NCBI RefSeq assembly: GCF_025950095.1 | Contig: NZ_JAPDDR010000005.1 | Span: forward strand, 372,001 to 436,000 | DNA: 64,000 bases | From: Luteolibacter rhizosphaerae | Lineage (GTDB): Bacteria > Verrucomicrobiota > Verrucomicrobiia > Verrucomicrobiales > Akkermansiaceae | Reading direction: 5' to 3' | In this document: piece after piece, positions 63,346-64,000 of the stretch | Layout of the letters: each line of letters starts with the position of its first letter | Numbering within the stretch: the stretch's first letter is position 1 | Notes under the pieces: generated by a model | The model's input: only the letters and a program-made list of their open reading frames with translations | The model's database searches: none | Told to the model about the DNA's origin: nothing | Position numbers and translations under genes: made by a program

Positions 63346-64000
63346 TCAGGGAATCTGGAGGATGCCCGCCTTCTGGAGTTCCCGGAGCGCCAGCGGCATC
63401 AGGCGTTGGGAAAGATGGGTGCCGTCGTGGAAGAGCGCCCGCTCGGCCTTCTCCTCCCGCGGGTGATAGAGCCCGGCGACGCTGAGAAAAGGAATGCCCT
63501 GCTCCGCGCAGTGGAACTTCAGGCGCTCGACATAGGCGTAAGTGATGTCGCGGCGCATTTCATAGGATCCGATGAAGGGAAAGGTCGGGCTGGAGAGCTT
63601 CTCGTCCTTCGGGATGATTTGCGGAGGTCCCCAGACGGCGGGCTTGAAGCCGCGGGCCGCGATCTCCGCCGGGAGCTTCACGAACTTCGCCGCGGTCTTC
63701 TCGACGACTTCCTCGATCTTGCCGCCAGCCTTCACCGCCTTGGCCATGTGGATGCGGCAATCGATCTCGCCGAAGGACATGAGGATCCGCGAGCCGGGCT
63801 TGATGTCCTTCTTGAGGAGGATCTCGATCTTCTCGCGGGAGCGGGTGGAGGAACCCGGGTCGCCCGCCTTCCATGCGGTGGCAGGACCGACGTGAAAGAC
63901 GCGGAAGCAAGGCAAGAGATCGAGGCCGCGGTTGATCCAATGCGGTTTCCAAAAGGCGCTGCGGCGATAGCGGATAAAGCGCAGACGCTCCGCTCCGGCG
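63346..64000 (-). CDS. SGNH/GDSL-like hydrolase, N-terminus outside window
   Basis: The frame is open past the right edge, so the start is not in the window. The 218 visible codons contain RVFHVGPATAWKAGDPGSST, SRILMSFGEIDCRIHMAKAV and a C-terminal FHDGTHLSQRLMPLAL, where D-x-x-H matches block V of SGNH hydrolases. Family members de-acetylate or transfer acetyl groups on glycans, which fits the neighbouring MBOAT and AlgJ-like genes. The Ser block cannot be checked because it would lie outside or near the edge. It heads the visible part of a five-gene minus-strand operon. Confidence 0.65.
   Translation of the reverse strand, partial: AGAERLRFIRYRRSAFWKPHWINRGLDLLPCFRVFHVGPATAWKAGDPGSSTRSREKIEILLKKDIKPGSRILMSFGEIDCRIHMAKAVKAGGKIEEVVEKTAAKFVKLPAEIAARGFKPAVWGPPQIIPKDEKLSSPTFPFIGSYEMRRDITYAYVERLKFHCAEQGIPFLSVAGLYHPREEKAERALFHDGTHLSQRLMPLALRELQKAGILQIP

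Noticed and set aside
1-64000. CRISPR arrays, tRNA, rRNA genes and insertion sequences
   Set aside because: No direct repeats with regular spacers, cloverleaf-like sequence or transposase frame was recognised anywhere in the window.

Overview
The window is a high-GC, gene-dense bacterial chromosome segment, most likely from Verrucomicrobiota (family Verrucomicrobiaceae, Luteolibacter/Haloferula-like). The reasons are a large secreted DUF1800 protein directly followed by a Tat-exported DUF1501 protein, giant calcium-motif/PA14/cadherin-like/P-domain exoproteins, stand-alone cytochrome c domains fused to sugar-oxidising or adhesive modules, a PEP-CTERM remnant, and an orphan terminase-small-like protein. 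The assignment is an inference from gene content; there is no rRNA gene in the window.

Layout. 1-5.2 kb: end of a penicillin-binding protein 2, RNase G/E, dihydroorotase, a VOC-fold protein and a secreted repeat protein. 5.25-5.5 kb: a row of three perfect hairpins, the last terminator-like, a candidate small RNA. 5.5-17.4 kb: EEP-family hydrolase, DUF1800/DUF1501 pair with a pseudopilin-like protein, and a nine-repeat cadherin-like surface protein. 17.4-29.2 kb: secreted protein, an alpha/beta hydrolase without its serine, two-domain M16 peptidase, large glutamate synthase subunit, two exported proteins, elongation factor P. 29.3-32 kb: GH63-like glycosidase. 32-36.4 kb: an AT-rich island carrying a tight co-directional row of a membrane protein, a Tat-like exported protein, a GT-A glycosyltransferase and a frameshifted GT25-like/GT14-like fusion. 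36.5-37.3 kb: a gene graveyard with a decayed PDZ gene and a decayed PEP-CTERM gene, then a terminase-small-like gene. 38-48.8 kb: a three-haem, three-P-domain exoprotein, a beta-propeller protein, topoisomerase IV/gyrase B and a membrane Ser/Thr kinase. 49-59.4 kb: RluD-type pseudouridine synthase, a complete polar amino-acid ABC transporter, a toxin-antitoxin pair, small hypotheticals, a secreted ClpP-like protein with a two-TM neighbour, and a PQQ-type sugar dehydrogenase fused to a dihaem cytochrome. 59.5-64 kb: a tightly packed minus-strand operon for surface polysaccharide acetylation and fucosylation, running off the window.

Themes. Much of the window makes exported macromolecules or decorates the surface: adhesive multi-domain proteins, periplasmic cytochrome fusions, and glycan modification. 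Three intergenic elements (near 44.4, 50.0 and 59.4 kb) share the same three-hairpin layout with different stem sequences, which points to a dispersed structured repeat family. Base skew by eye changes from C-rich to G-rich on the + strand around 29.5-32 kb, next to the AT-rich island. Protein assignments rest on motifs read by eye; no database search was possible.
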